Assembly: GCA_029204225.1 (NCBI GenBank)
Contig: CM055106.1
Span: forward strand, 22,387,285 to 22,451,284
Length of the DNA: 64,000 nt
Direction of reading: 5' to 3'
Origin: Diphasiastrum complanatum
Taxonomy: Eukaryota > Streptophyta > Lycopodiopsida > Lycopodiales > Lycopodiaceae
Position numbers and translations under genes: made by a program. Below the pieces are notes generated by a model that saw only the letters and a program-made list of their open reading frames with translations, did not search any database and was not told the DNA's origin. Shown piece after piece: positions 33,022-42,959 of this stretch. How positions within the stretch are numbered: the stretch's first letter is position 1; each line of letters starts with the position of its first letter.

Positions 33022-33781
33022 TGTAGTGGGTTTCTTTCCTTGCCTAACCTGAATCCAAGATCTAGTCAATCTAGCATCAAAGAGACGGAGTTAGTTGTCA
33101 CGCGTAGGTTCATTCCCATGAGAGCGATAATATAGTTCAGATTTCAACATGAATGGGGGATCTAACACTAACATCCATTAACACTGTAAGCATTAACACT
33201 ACATCCATTAACCCTACTTCCATTAACCCTAAATCCACAACAATGATAGAAACTTACTCTTCTCTCTCTCTCCCTTTCTCTCTCACCAAAGCATAAGAAA
33301 TAGCAATTCCAATAATGATTAAATCCAACAATTAGCAAATACCAAAGAAAGCATGAGAAATGGAGGAAAAGAGAGGAAGGGCAAGGACATTCATCAATCC
33401 ATTTCTAAAGAGAACCAATCTGCTTTATTGAAATGAGAAAATGAACATCAGGAGCAACTCGAGTTGGTCCCTTTTTATAGTAGAGAGGAGGACCCTGGCC
33501 TCTGAATCCTATTAGTCCAGTCTTGCCTCTCTTTTTATTCAAAACTAAAAAAGTGTGGGAACCATCAAAATTGGAGGGAAACCCAACTTTATTCACTAAC
33601 TTGACATTTAGGCCTTGCGACATTAAAAGACCCGCAAAAAGGCCTAAAGTCCTTTTAAAACATTCTAATAAATCAAATAACTTTGTGATCATTGGATTGT
33701 ACTTACACACGCAAGGTGTCAAATCCCTCTCACTTATTAACTAGGGTTAGGGTTGCCTTGGGATCCGCAAACCCTCCAACA
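33022..33781 (-). repeat. 3' LTR of the non-autonomous element
   Basis: 760 bp, bounded by TG..CA on the minus strand. It aligns with 36143-36786 over most of its length; the extra ~115 bp is mainly additional sequence near 33170-33350, including a short CT-rich microsatellite and repeated CATTAACCCTA-like phrases. The shared core includes GTAGTGGGTTTCTTTCCTTG and GATCTAGTCAATCTAGCATC. Confidence 0.9.
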
Positions 33782-34032
33782 GTATTCTCCACCAAAACTA
33801 GTGGCGGTTCCACAACACATGCAATATGCAGTTATTGGGGACTTTTATTGGCTTCGCACCGAATCTTAATTCAATGTTACTACACCTTCTCCATAAAGTC
33901 AAGGCGTGCAGTATTGAAATTCAAATTATGCGGCAGGAAACAATGGTGGGCTCCGGCAATCCACTTGGAAGTTGTCCATGAGGTTAAGTGGGATTCCCAA
34001 GAGCCTCCCATCATAGCCGCACGGAAATACAG

Positions 34033-35126
34033 TCAAGCAATCGGCAGCTGATCTTTGATTTGCTCTGAGGCCATCGACTTATTTGGATCGAATGCTAGGG
34101 TAGGAAGGCAATCGTCCCATTTGGTTGCCACTGACGCCAACAGAGTTAGATCTTTTGCAAACATTGCCGATTGTCGCACCGTTGGATCCGAAGAGTGGAC
34201 ATACTCTCTCTGATATGCTTGTAAGGCCCGATGGAAGTCCACTGAAATGTTCCGGCTGTAAGGCTGATGGATGATTGGCCAATTGGGCATATGGATGGTG
34301 ATTTTATCCATAGCCAATCCGAAATCTTTTCATTTTTGTCTTCGCGGCATTGGCACGTAATAAGGATCTACCCGCAATTGGCGAGGGCTGGTGACGTAAC
34401 TCCTAGTTGATTCTGGAGTTTTCTCAAAAACCGTGATTCTCCATGCCGACTGCTCTCGTAGTGCAGGTATTTTGTCCAATTCTTTGTCGGCCTCGATCTC
34501 AGAGGTCTTAAATTTGAGAACCCATCCACCACACGAGGACTCATGTGGATGCTGCTTTAAGAAGGTCTGGATCTGGTCTTCGACGCTGATGGATCTTCTG
34601 AATAAACGGCTTGTCCTTGATAAGGATGGACCCGCTTGTACTGCCGGTATGGTTGGCGGTTGATCTGCTAGATCTGGAGCTCCCCCCTGGTCCATGCTCG
34701 AATCAACCCCTGTATCCATTTGTACAACTTCTTGGCGCGAAGGGGAGAATTGTGGCAGTGACTGGGACGGGGATTTGTGGTCCGGCTTCCAACACTTGAA
34801 CAGTGGCTTTTTCATAGGCGTTGATGGTCTCTTTTGCCTTTGCCAACTTGGTTGAAGCTGCTCCTTTGAACCTATCAAAGCGGCCTTGGAATCCCTGAAG
34901 GGCCACTTTGTATGTTTTCACTTTCTTGAACAAATATGCAATCTCCGTCGATGTGACCGGATGATCGGGTATTTGTGTTTGCAGATAGGCATCACGCTCA
35001 AGGGTGGTCACATCCAATTCACCTTGAAGCCGTGTGCAATCTTGTTCGGCCACCTTGAAGCCGTTGTCATTGTCGTATAGTGGTGAGTATTTCCGCCTGT
35101 CACGCGGATGACCTGGGTTCGTTCCC
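34033..35126 (-). CDS. Uncharacterised retroelement ORF, possibly a divergent Gag (one frameshift)
   Basis: The coding run begins after the second primer-like site. The first frame (35053-34703, no ATG at its start) is a charged, probably coiled-coil helix region (CTRLQGELDVTTLERDAYL, AASTKLAKAKETINAYEKAT). After a shift near 34740 the frame 34878-34330 is Pro/Ser-rich (LADQPPTIPAVQAGPSLSRT), then TSPRQLRVDPYYVPMPRRQK. After a stop, the frame 34317-34033 reads MAMDKITIHMPNWPIIHQPY, LTLLASVATKWDDCLPTLAF, DPNKSMASEQIKDQLPIA. There is no zinc knuckle, protease, RT or integrase motif. A related sequence lies at 60905-61372, so the protein was under selection. By position it would be Gag; by sequence I do not recognise it. 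Confidence 0.55.
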
Positions 35127-35234
35127 TGACAATGGCACTAAAATTGTAGTGGGTTTCTTTCCTTGTCTAACCTGAATCCAAGATCTAGTCAATCTAGCAT
35201 CAAAGAGACGGAGTTAGTTGTCACGCGTAGGTTC
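35127..35234 (-). repeat. Internal copy of the LTR end plus primer-like site
   Basis: 35145-35234 matches the last 90 bp (minus strand) of the LTRs almost exactly, and is followed on the minus strand by TTTTAGTGCCATTGTCAGGG, a variant of the Gypsy primer site. The element therefore holds two LTR/primer junctions in the same orientation. Confidence 0.85.
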
Positions 35235-36142
35235 AACAGTGCTATTTTGGGATAAAAATTCTCTGAACACTTTTCTGGCAGTTTCTTGGGAAATAACCTT
35301 TGCCAACTTCTCAGATAAAACTATGGACAACCGGATTACAGTTTCTGATACAAGCAAATACAGTTTTTGTAGTCTGGCGAGGGTAAAAATCAATATTTTT
35401 TGTGATCTGATCAAGAAGAATCTTCGCCGAACTCAAAAATAGTAGTCTATTATAGATAGAATGTTCTGAAAACTCGACGAAGGATCAAGAGTAATACTAG
35501 TAATTTTGCAAAAAAGTGACTTTTTTGGCAAAAATATGACAATATGACAACTGATCCTCTGAAAATCTTTCTGTTTTTGGTATTATTCTTTGCCGACCTG
35601 GCAGTAGATAGATCCGAATCACATCTAAGCACAGTGAATCGGGCAAAGGTTCTTTTTCTGTATTTTTTAGGGTTTTGATAATTTTTGGTGTTTTTTTGGT
35701 GGTTTTTTTGATGTTTCTAGAAATCTGCTGGAAATTAATCTTCGCCCTTCAAACTGAAGGTTTTGTAAACAAAATCGAAGGTGTGTGTATCTCGACGAGG
35801 GTTTCCTGAAAGAGGGTAAAAAGTTCTGAACGCTTATGACACTTTTTGTCTCTTTTTGACCAAATTTGGCAGATTTGACCGATTTTTGTTATTTTCTCTG
35901 ATATCTCAGATCCAAATGGATCTTAAGATTTGTGATCTGAATAGCTTTCCTTATTTAATAATTAGATTAGATTTCAAACAATCAAATTCACTCAAATCTA
36001 GCAAAATCAATCCCAAACTAACCCTAAAATGCAAATTTAACACTATTCATGCCATGACAAGATGCCTAATGCAAGCTAACCATCAACCAAACATGCTGCA
36101 AATTGAAAAATTGGCGTAACTCCCCGGAAATGGCGCCAAAAT

Positions 36143-36786
36143 TGTAGTGGGTTTCTTTCCTTGCCTAACCTGAATCCAAGATCTAGTCAATCTAGCATCA
36201 AAGAGACGGAGTTAGTTGTCACGCGTAGGTTCGTTCCCATGAGAGCGATAGTATAGTTCAAATTTCAACATGAATGGAGGATCTAACACTAAGCATTAAC
36301 ACTACATCCATTAACCCTAAACCCTAAACCCTAAATCCACAACAATGATAGAAAGCATGAGAAATGGAGGAAAAGAGAGGAAGGGCAAGGACATTCATCA
36401 ATCCATTTCTAAAGAGAACCAATCTGCTTTATTGAAATGAGAAAATGAACATCAGGAGCAACTCGAGTTGGTCCCTTTTTATAGTAGAGAGAAGGACCCT
36501 GGTTTATGAATCCTATTGGTCCAGTCTTGCCTCTCTTTTTATTCAAATTTAAAAAAGTGGGGGAACCATCAAAATTGGAGGGAAACCCAACTTTATTTAC
36601 TAACTTGACATTTAGGCCCTGCAATATTAAAAGTCCCGCAAAAAGGCCTAAAGTCGTTTTATTAACATTCTGATTAATCAAATAACTATATGATCATTGG
36701 GTTGGACTTACACACGCAGGGTGCCAAATCCTTCTCGCTTATTAACTAGGATTAGGGTCGCCTTGGGATCTGCAAACCCTCCAACA
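36143..36786 (-). repeat. 5' LTR of the non-autonomous element
   Basis: 644 bp, with the same ends as the 3' LTR. Near 36306-36335 it contains three plant-telomere-type CCCTAAA units in a row that are absent from the other LTR, where the equivalent site has scattered ACCCTA units. Confidence 0.9.
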
Positions 36787-36819
36787 GACCAGATAGAATG
36801 AGTGGTGACAAAACTCTTT

Positions 36820-37309
36820 ATCCGAGTAGTAGAATCTTGTTTGGATACAATTTAAGAGTTACTGAAATCTTATTGGTAGGATTTCCATTCATGTAGTTTC
36901 ATATTCTGACGTTTTGATAGATTTTGTTAATATTGACGAGTCAATAAAAAGAAAAAACAGTCCAATTTTGGAAGAATTGTAATTAATAGGAATTGATTAA
37001 AAGTGAAAAACTGATTTCACCAAAAGTTTGCAAGACAAAAATTTGATTAACTCTCAAAATTCTTACGTACAAAGGAGCTATCATCATATATAGTGGTAGC
37101 TTGAGTTCCTACACTAATTTGCACATGGAGAGCCTTGAAATATAATTGGGCTACTCTTTTTGAACTTGTAAATGTGATTGGACCCTATATGCCAATGAGA
37201 TGAGGGTGGTAGATTGAGATCCACCACTTTCACTTTTGCATCCCTATAAAATAGGACATGTGTTGATCTTTGATTGAGCTAGAGTTCATGACCTAAATAC
37301 CTATTGCCT
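36820..37309. other. Unassigned AT-rich sequence
   Basis: No gene or recognised repeat is seen. A purine-rich stretch AATAAAAAGAAAAAACAG lies near 36944-36961. Confidence 0.4.
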
Positions 37310-37530
37310 AATCATGCCTTTGATTTGTACAAGTTATGAGGAGATCGAGGCCCAACCTCGTGATGACACTTGGCATGCTTCCACATGACTAGCTTTTGTC
37401 TAGCTTCACATTGCTTTGTAAAACAAGATATTTTATGGCATGAATTAACAAATGCAAATAGGCCTTCTACTCACATGCAGGAACATGCTCCACACGTGTG
37501 ATTTACATGTGTACATGAAAATTTAAAATG
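37310..37530 (+). repeat. Dispersed repeat related to 21541-21740 and 1318-1400
   Basis: It is the direct counterpart of the inverted copy at 21541-21740 (shared ATTTGTACAAGT, TGATGACACTTGGCATGCTT, ACATGACTAGCTTTTG). Its 3' part (AACATGCTCCACACGTGTGA) matches 1343-1365. The family identity is unknown; it is probably an LTR-element leader. Confidence 0.65.
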
Positions 37531-37929
37531 ATCAAGCTAAATTTTGCATAATTTTCACAACAAAGACCATCAAATTTGTCTATACTATCCCACAAACTTT
37601 TTTTGGAGCAGGACTTTGCATGTATGGTTTTTTTGTGCATGGTGGTTTACAGAACACTTTTTGTTTGTGGGTTTGCCTTGATATTTCCCACTAACCAAAA
37701 CAGAAAGCCAAAAAAATCGACTCCGTTCGGAGATATTGGACCCACAAACGAGAAAGTGAAAAACTAGTCCATTTAGCATTCTTTGCTCACAAAGAGCATT
37801 TCTGGGAAAATGAAGCCGAAAATAAGCGACAATGGATCTGTTTGGTTCATATCGGAGTCACAAACCTATGACCACCTGTAGCGCAAGCATCCCAAAGGGA
37901 GACGGGAACCATGACTTAGCTTCCCAGCC

Positions 37930-38290
37930 TTCAACTCTTGCCATCCAAACCCACTTGACATACAAGCAGCCAACTCACCAACAACGATCAGACTTAACCA
38001 ACTGGAAGTTCAGAAACCAACATTGAGATCCAACCTGGCGCCATGCCAGATCGGGGGTCCCGATGTGGGTGACTTCCCTCCAAGCAAGCCGCCCGACATA
38101 CATCAAACTTAACCAACTCGAAGCTTCGTTACAAACGAGTAACATCCATTCCAAGCAAGTGGTTTGACTTACATCAGACTCAACCAACTGAAAGCTTCGT
38201 CACGAGCGCTGGAAGCCAACCTGGCGCCACGCCAGACTGGACAGCCATAAAAAGGTAACTTCCACCCAAGCAAGCCAGCAGCCGACAGGT
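37930..38290. repeat. Imperfect tandem repeats, 100-130 bp unit
   Basis: Units begin AAGCAAGCC/AAGCAAGTGG (about 38081, 38151, 38267) or carry ATCAGACTTAACCAACTGGA-type cores. Two also contain CCAACCTGGCGCCA(T/C)GCCAGA. The stretch is GC-richer than its surroundings. It may be part of a decayed LTR. No coding region is supported. Confidence 0.5.
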
Positions 38291-38555
38291 TAGAGCCCGT
38301 TTCCCAAGATCTTAACCCATTCACATTCATGCAAGGAACACTCAGAACCACAAGCTGCGACAAATATGGAGACAACCAGTTCCTGGACTAGATGGTCCCG
38401 ATAGCATACCGCTGGCGCCACGGACCAAATGGTCTCGACGGCATACCGCTGGTGTCCTGGGATACGACCCTCAGCTATGTGCCAAATCAAAAAGTTTGAA
38501 GCGGCCTTACAACTGGCGCTTTTACCGAACACTGAAACCCAGAAGGTAATCAGAG

Positions 38556-39067
38556 TCAGTTTGAGGAAAATCCCACTTTATTGATAAATCTGCTCAAAGT
38601 GAAGAATTTCTTTCTCAGATAAAGTTTAGAAGTGACATCTCTGATGTCATAGAGAGTAGCGAGGATGTCCCAAGCATCCTTAGCAGTCTGTGCAGATCGG
38701 ATATGACTGATTTGGGAGTCTTTGATATTCAAATTGATTAAGGCAAATGTCTTGCCATCTTGTTGCCTCCATTTGGTGTTGCTAGTTGCATCAGCCTTTG
38801 GTTTGATTTCAGTGCCATCAACTATGTCCCACAGTTCTTTGGCTGGTAGAACGACTCTCATCTTGAACTTCTAGAGATGGTAGTTCTCTCCATTAGAGAA
38901 GAACTAGAGGATGGATCCATTCTGGTATTGTAGTGAGATCGTTGATAGAAACAATGATATTGAAAAACTGTTGGCTGCACACTTGCTGAAATGAGGTCTT
39001 GGTAAAAACAAGATTGATAACCTGCAATGAATATGCAAATTACTGAGCCAGCCGCTCTGATACCATG
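38556..39067 (-). pseudogene. Copia Gag fragment with primer site
   Basis: A minus-strand primer site TGGTATCAGAGC (39055-39067) follows an LTR end ..TTTCAGACA. About 130 bp inside, the Gag begins. FFSNGENYHL, a stop, then KFKMRVVLPAKELWDIVDGT, INLNIKDSQISHIRSAQTAK and DAWDILATLYDIRDVTSKLY are the classic UBN2-type Copia Gag. It is truncated at about 38560. The 5' LTR should lie to the right (about 39068-39480). Confidence 0.75.
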
Positions 39068-39504
39068 TCTGAAATCAGAGAAATCGAGATGTGCAGCAAG
39101 GGGAGCAGGTGGTCGATGGATCGGAAGTGTGTATGTACAGGAGTAGGTGGACTGTTAGCGTCGCAACACGAGACATATTCCTCATTATCATAAAAGTATG
39201 AACAATGAACTTCCTTGTGGACATACAAGCTGAACAATTCAAGAGTGCAGTGAAGTCCATAGTAGCATTATCATGAAATTAGTATGCAGCACTACCAAAA
39301 TACACAAATCTACTTCAGATATAGTCTTCTCTTGATTCTTCCTTTAAAAAAAGAGAGAGTTACAGGTCTTCTATTTACTTCAAACTCTTTGTGCTATTTT
39401 GTTGCAGAAATTGTAGATTCACGTAGTCCTAGCATCTTGAGCTATAAGCGTTGTGTTTACTAAGTCCGATAAACATATATGCTTATAAAGGATTTGATAT
39501 ATCT

Positions 39505-40782
39505 TCATGCATGAACAATCTCATGGCCACTGCTACTCCCTGTGGTTCTGCTCCTTGACCCACTTTTGGTTTCTTCATCCTCTTCATCTCCAATTGATTC
39601 TTCATCACTGCTGTTATCACTCTTGTCAATATTCTCTACTGTAGCGTCAATAATGTGCTGTTCAGCGCTTGCTTCCGCTGCCATCTCAATGTCAACTGCC
39701 GGTGCAATTAACTGTTGAGAAATACCTTGATCTTGCATAAGCTCAGCACTGCCACAAGGATTATATTGCTGAACTACCATCACAGATGCTGGCATTTGGG
39801 AATCCTTTCCAACCAATATGCTTCCAACTGGTCCTAGAGAGTGTACACTGCTGGGTTCTGACGTAAAAAGTTCAGACTTTTGAATGGCGCTCATTGGGTT
39901 AAAGTGTCTTCCTACTATAACAATACCATGCGGGTCAATAGATGAAGCAACATTCAAAGTAGACACAACAAAGTTGTCCATCTGCACAACTTCCAATTGT
40001 ACTCGATGATCATAATTCCCATTTTGAATCGATTTTTCCAGCGCCATTAAAGCTTGCAAGTCCAATTGCTCCTCTTTGAATGCGTCTAGCGGTCCAGAAC
40101 TAGCTTGAGCTTCTGATCTGCTTACTTGCTGCGAGAATTGTATGTTTTCTTTCCTCTTACTTGCTTGTATCCAACAATCCTTGAGAACAATAATCTGCTT
40201 CTTCAAGGAAAGCCAAATGTTCTTGTATAGAAGCCACAGTGAATTGTAAAACGTCAAGCTCCAAAATGTTGCCTTATAGTCTTCCTTTCCTAAGTCATTA
40301 CCTCTGCCTTCTGACGTGTGACACGGTCCCGAAAGGCTTTCATGTTTGAGCAAGCATTGAGCAACTGTAAGTTTGACACTAGAATTTTCAGCAATCCTTC
40401 TAGCAAGAACAAGAGCCTCTCTATCATCAGGACCACCATAAAACAACAACAACACATGCAGCTGAGAGGCTCTTGTAACAGGAGATCCCAAACTTTCTCC
40501 GAAGCCTTTGTCGATCAGCATAGCTACTGAACAAGGAGCATTACGAAGAACCTTAGTAACGACTTGCGAAAACCCAGAATAAATATGGTCTAGGAGTCCT
40601 TCATGGTGATGGTACTTCTGGATAGGAAGCAGAATCAGATTTGCATGCATTTCAGCAGCACTAGAGCAAATGTCGTCAGACATATCATTCACTTCACTAA
40701 TTGCAACTTTAGTTTTGATGTTCAGTTTATTTGCTCTCAGGTAGCTTTGAAGTATAACTCCCATTGATTCAACGTTATGATC
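39505..40782 (-). CDS. CHX cation/H+ exchanger, last exon (C-terminal cytosolic domain)
   Basis: 425 codons plus the stop TGA (39505-39507), preceded by the acceptor TTTTCTTTTGTGCAG. The phase is 0, matching the donor at 57382. It encodes the cytosolic tail of a plant CHX antiporter, with two degenerate USP-like halves. Motifs are EVNDMSDDICSSAAEMHANL, ILLPIQKYHHHEG, VLRNAPCSVAMLIDKGFG, LLFYGGPDDREALVLARRIA, and a last part with DPHGIVIVGRH and LGPVGSILVGKDSQMPASVM. The acidic C-terminal end (NSSDEESIGDEEDEET) is unusual in length. CHX proteins move K+ or Na+ against H+ on endomembranes or the plasma membrane; the tail regulates pH response. The frame has no break, so the gene may be functional. 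Confidence 0.9.
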   Translation of the reverse strand, partial: DHNVESMGVILQSYLRANKLNIKTKVAISEVNDMSDDICSSAAEMHANLILLPIQKYHHHEGLLDHIYSGFSQVVTKVLRNAPCSVAMLIDKGFGESLGSPVTRASQLHVLLLFYGGPDDREALVLARRIAENSSVKLTVAQCLLKHESLSGPCHTSEGRGNDLGKEDYKATFWSLTFYNSLWLLYKNIWLSLKKQIIVLKDCWIQASKRKENIQFSQQVSRSEAQASSGPLDAFKEEQLDLQALMALEKSIQNGNYDHRVQLEVVQMDNFVVSTLNVASSIDPHGIVIVGRHFNPMSAIQKSELFTSEPSSVHSLGPVGSILVGKDSQMPASVMVVQQYNPCGSAELMQDQGISQQLIAPAVDIEMAAEASAEQHIIDATVENIDKSDNSSDEESIGDEEDEETKSGSRSRTTGSSSGHEIVHA

Positions 40783-40871
40783 CTGCACAAAAGAAAACAA
40801 ATTGCCCACGTTTTATTTCACAATTTGTTTCTTTATAGTGTATATACAATATGCATGCAGATGTGTGTATA

Positions 40872-40876
<5 letters not shown>

Positions 40877-40940
<64 letters not shown>
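40877..40940. repeat. Microsatellite (GA)32 near the CHX acceptor
   Basis: 64 bp of pure GA on the plus strand. On the gene's sense strand this is CT, ending 94 bases before the last CHX exon, so it would be a long pyrimidine tract in the pre-mRNA. Confidence 0.95.
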
Positions 40941-40942
<2 letters not shown>

Positions 40943-41799
40943 CTTCAACCCACAAAACACTTGTTTGTGGACCTTATTTCAAAATTTAGCAATTTCATTT
41001 TCATTTTTTAATTCAATACTAGAAATGGACAAAGCCAACATAGAGTAGATCACATCCATGCATAGACATAGATTTGGCTATGGTGAGAAACCTTGCTTTC
41101 ACTTCGAAGAATGTCACTTTATACTACTTTATTCTGGGGATAGACAACCTATGCTCTTGCTTCGCGACAATATTCTCTATTTTGCATTCAATTTTGCCAC
41201 TATGCCACTATTCTCTATTTGAAGTATGCCATATTTTGCACTACCAAAGTAAGATTCTATACAGATATGGCCATTCAGTATTACATAGTGTGAAACCCAC
41301 AACAAGTTCCCATAGATAAATGCAAGAAACATAAGAAGTTGAGGAAGGAGAAACAAGGAAACAATAGAGGAAGATAAAGGAGCTACAAATGAAAGTTGCT
41401 TCTAGGATTGCATCAAAGGACATACGAATTAGAAAAATTAAAAAGAGTTCAAGAGGAAGAGATTGAAAAATGTGTTGGCTCGAGGCTAAGATCAAGAGTC
41501 CAAATCATCTTTGGTGACTATCATCCATAGCTAGCTCTTAACATGAATTTGATATGGAGATGGAGACCACACTTTCTAACTCCTTGCATATGTCATTTGG
41601 ATCACATGGATTGTACAAAATCTTGATGTTTGCCTTGGAAAGTGGAGGATTGGAGAAGTTTCATCAAGGGTAAATACATAATAAGCTAACTGATACGTGC
41701 CTTACCTTTATACAAAAATGACAAGTTTGTCATATCTCAATATATCTCACTATAGCTTGCAATTGGCCCAATACTATTTAGAAGAGCAATGAAAACAAA

Positions 41800-41960
41800 G
41801 TTGCCTTGAGTTAAGAAATCAGAACAAAGAAACAAAAGTAGCTTGCTTTCAAATGAGGAGATTCATGTTTCCATGATACAAGCTGACTATTTCACGAAGA
41901 CTTTTGGCCCAAAAATTTAGAGCACAAGCACCTTAGTATAAAATTTAGGGGGTTGGTTTG
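41800..41960 (+). pseudogene. Copia RNase H 3' end
   Basis: A plus-strand reading gives EIHVSMIQADYFTKTFGPK near 41850-41920. It corresponds to the Copia RNase H end (V-x-T-x-x-Q-x-A-D-x-F-T-K-x-L). Stops follow. The purine-rich GGGGGTTGG near 41948 does not look like a good polypurine tract. Confidence 0.5.
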
Positions 41961-42387
41961 AGTATGAGATACAACAAGCTAGGCAATTGCAAAAAGAGAT
42001 TCAAGTTGTTCTATTAATTATTGGTAGAACGATCTATGAAAGAGATAAGAATTGATTTCCTACCAACGTGAATAACATGGATATAGTATTGATTTCCTAC
42101 GAACGTGGATAACATGGATATAGTAAAAAATCTTAACATGTGGATAATTCTATGTAGAATGACATGTGTGTCTATGAGACTAATGTATTATCAATAATAT
42201 GGGCAATCAACAAAAGAAAAAAAGGTAGGACAAAGGGAAAAGCTAGTTGTTGAATCCACTTTTTTTTCCATGCTTCGTGATGGAAGAAGATTCTTAGTCA
42301 TTTATTGAAAGCTCTAACATGAATATGATATGGAGATGAAAGGCAAAAATTTTAGCTCCTTGAATATGTTGATCACATGGAACATTT

Positions 42388-42469
42388 GAGTAAATCTATT
42401 CACGTCTTCTCTAATCCTCCAATTTCACAACTAACTGGAGGATTAGGGAAGACACAAATAGATCTACTC
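42388..42469. repeat. 34 bp inverted repeat (hairpin) with 14 nt loop
   Basis: Arm 1 is 42388-42421, arm 2 is 42436-42469; 29 of 34 positions are complementary, including CTAATCCTCCA against TGGAGGATTAG. The sequence AATTTCACAACTAA separates the arms. It lies directly before the LTR element at 42484. Confidence 0.8.
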
Positions 42470-42483
42470 ATAAAGATACTATC

Positions 42484-42959
42484 TGTTACGTCCATGTCTA
42501 GTATGAGAGATTGGAATAATTCTTGACATGGATAGCCTGTCACTCCAGTGTATGTGGTTATCAGTTATGCCTTGTCATTCCGGACTTGGCTAGTAAAGTA
42601 ATTAATAATCATATGAGGGCCCAGACCTATAATTGGACATAAGAGCACTTGCATGGTGTTTGACTACTATAATGCAAGAATAGGAGGTCAATTAGTATTC
42701 CAGGTTGCATGGGGATCCCAAGAGGAATATTCTCTCCTTATGGGAGAGAATATATACTAGTGGAAACTCGCCCATCTACCTATTGGATTTTCTGATCCTT
42801 GTAGCCAGGAGCCCTTGCATTCATTCACCATGGCATGGGGGTGAAGTGGTTAGGGTATTGACTACCCATTTCCTGTTGGTTGGGTGGTTTTGCTCCACAG
42901 GTGTCCTTTTGGTTGCATGCAATACGATCTAGTTGGATCTTCACTAGGCGGTCTTTACA
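42484..42959 (+). repeat. 5' LTR (476 bp)
   Basis: It starts TGTTACGTCC and ends GTCTTTACA. It holds a 17 bp segment (including GAGAATATATACTAG) that is missing in the other LTR, and lacks an 11 bp insert near CCCCTCCTCTA that the other has. Confidence 0.9.

Larger units (their letters stand above)
33022..36786 (-). mobile_element. Non-autonomous LTR retrotransposon (Gypsy-type primer site), with GACCA duplication
   Basis: Complete element on the minus strand. 5' LTR at 36143-36786, 3' LTR at 33022-33781; each starts TGTTGGAGGG and ends CCCACTACA (minus strand). The exact 5 bp repeat GACCA flanks both ends (33017-33021 and 36787-36791). The primer site TTTTGGCGCCATTTCCGGGG lies directly inside the 5' LTR (36120-36142). 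The internal region (2.36 kb) has no protease, RT or integrase, only one novel coding region (about 35126-34033). A second, partial LTR end with a second primer-like site lies at 35127-35234. It must be mobilised by enzymes from a partner element. Confidence 0.9.
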
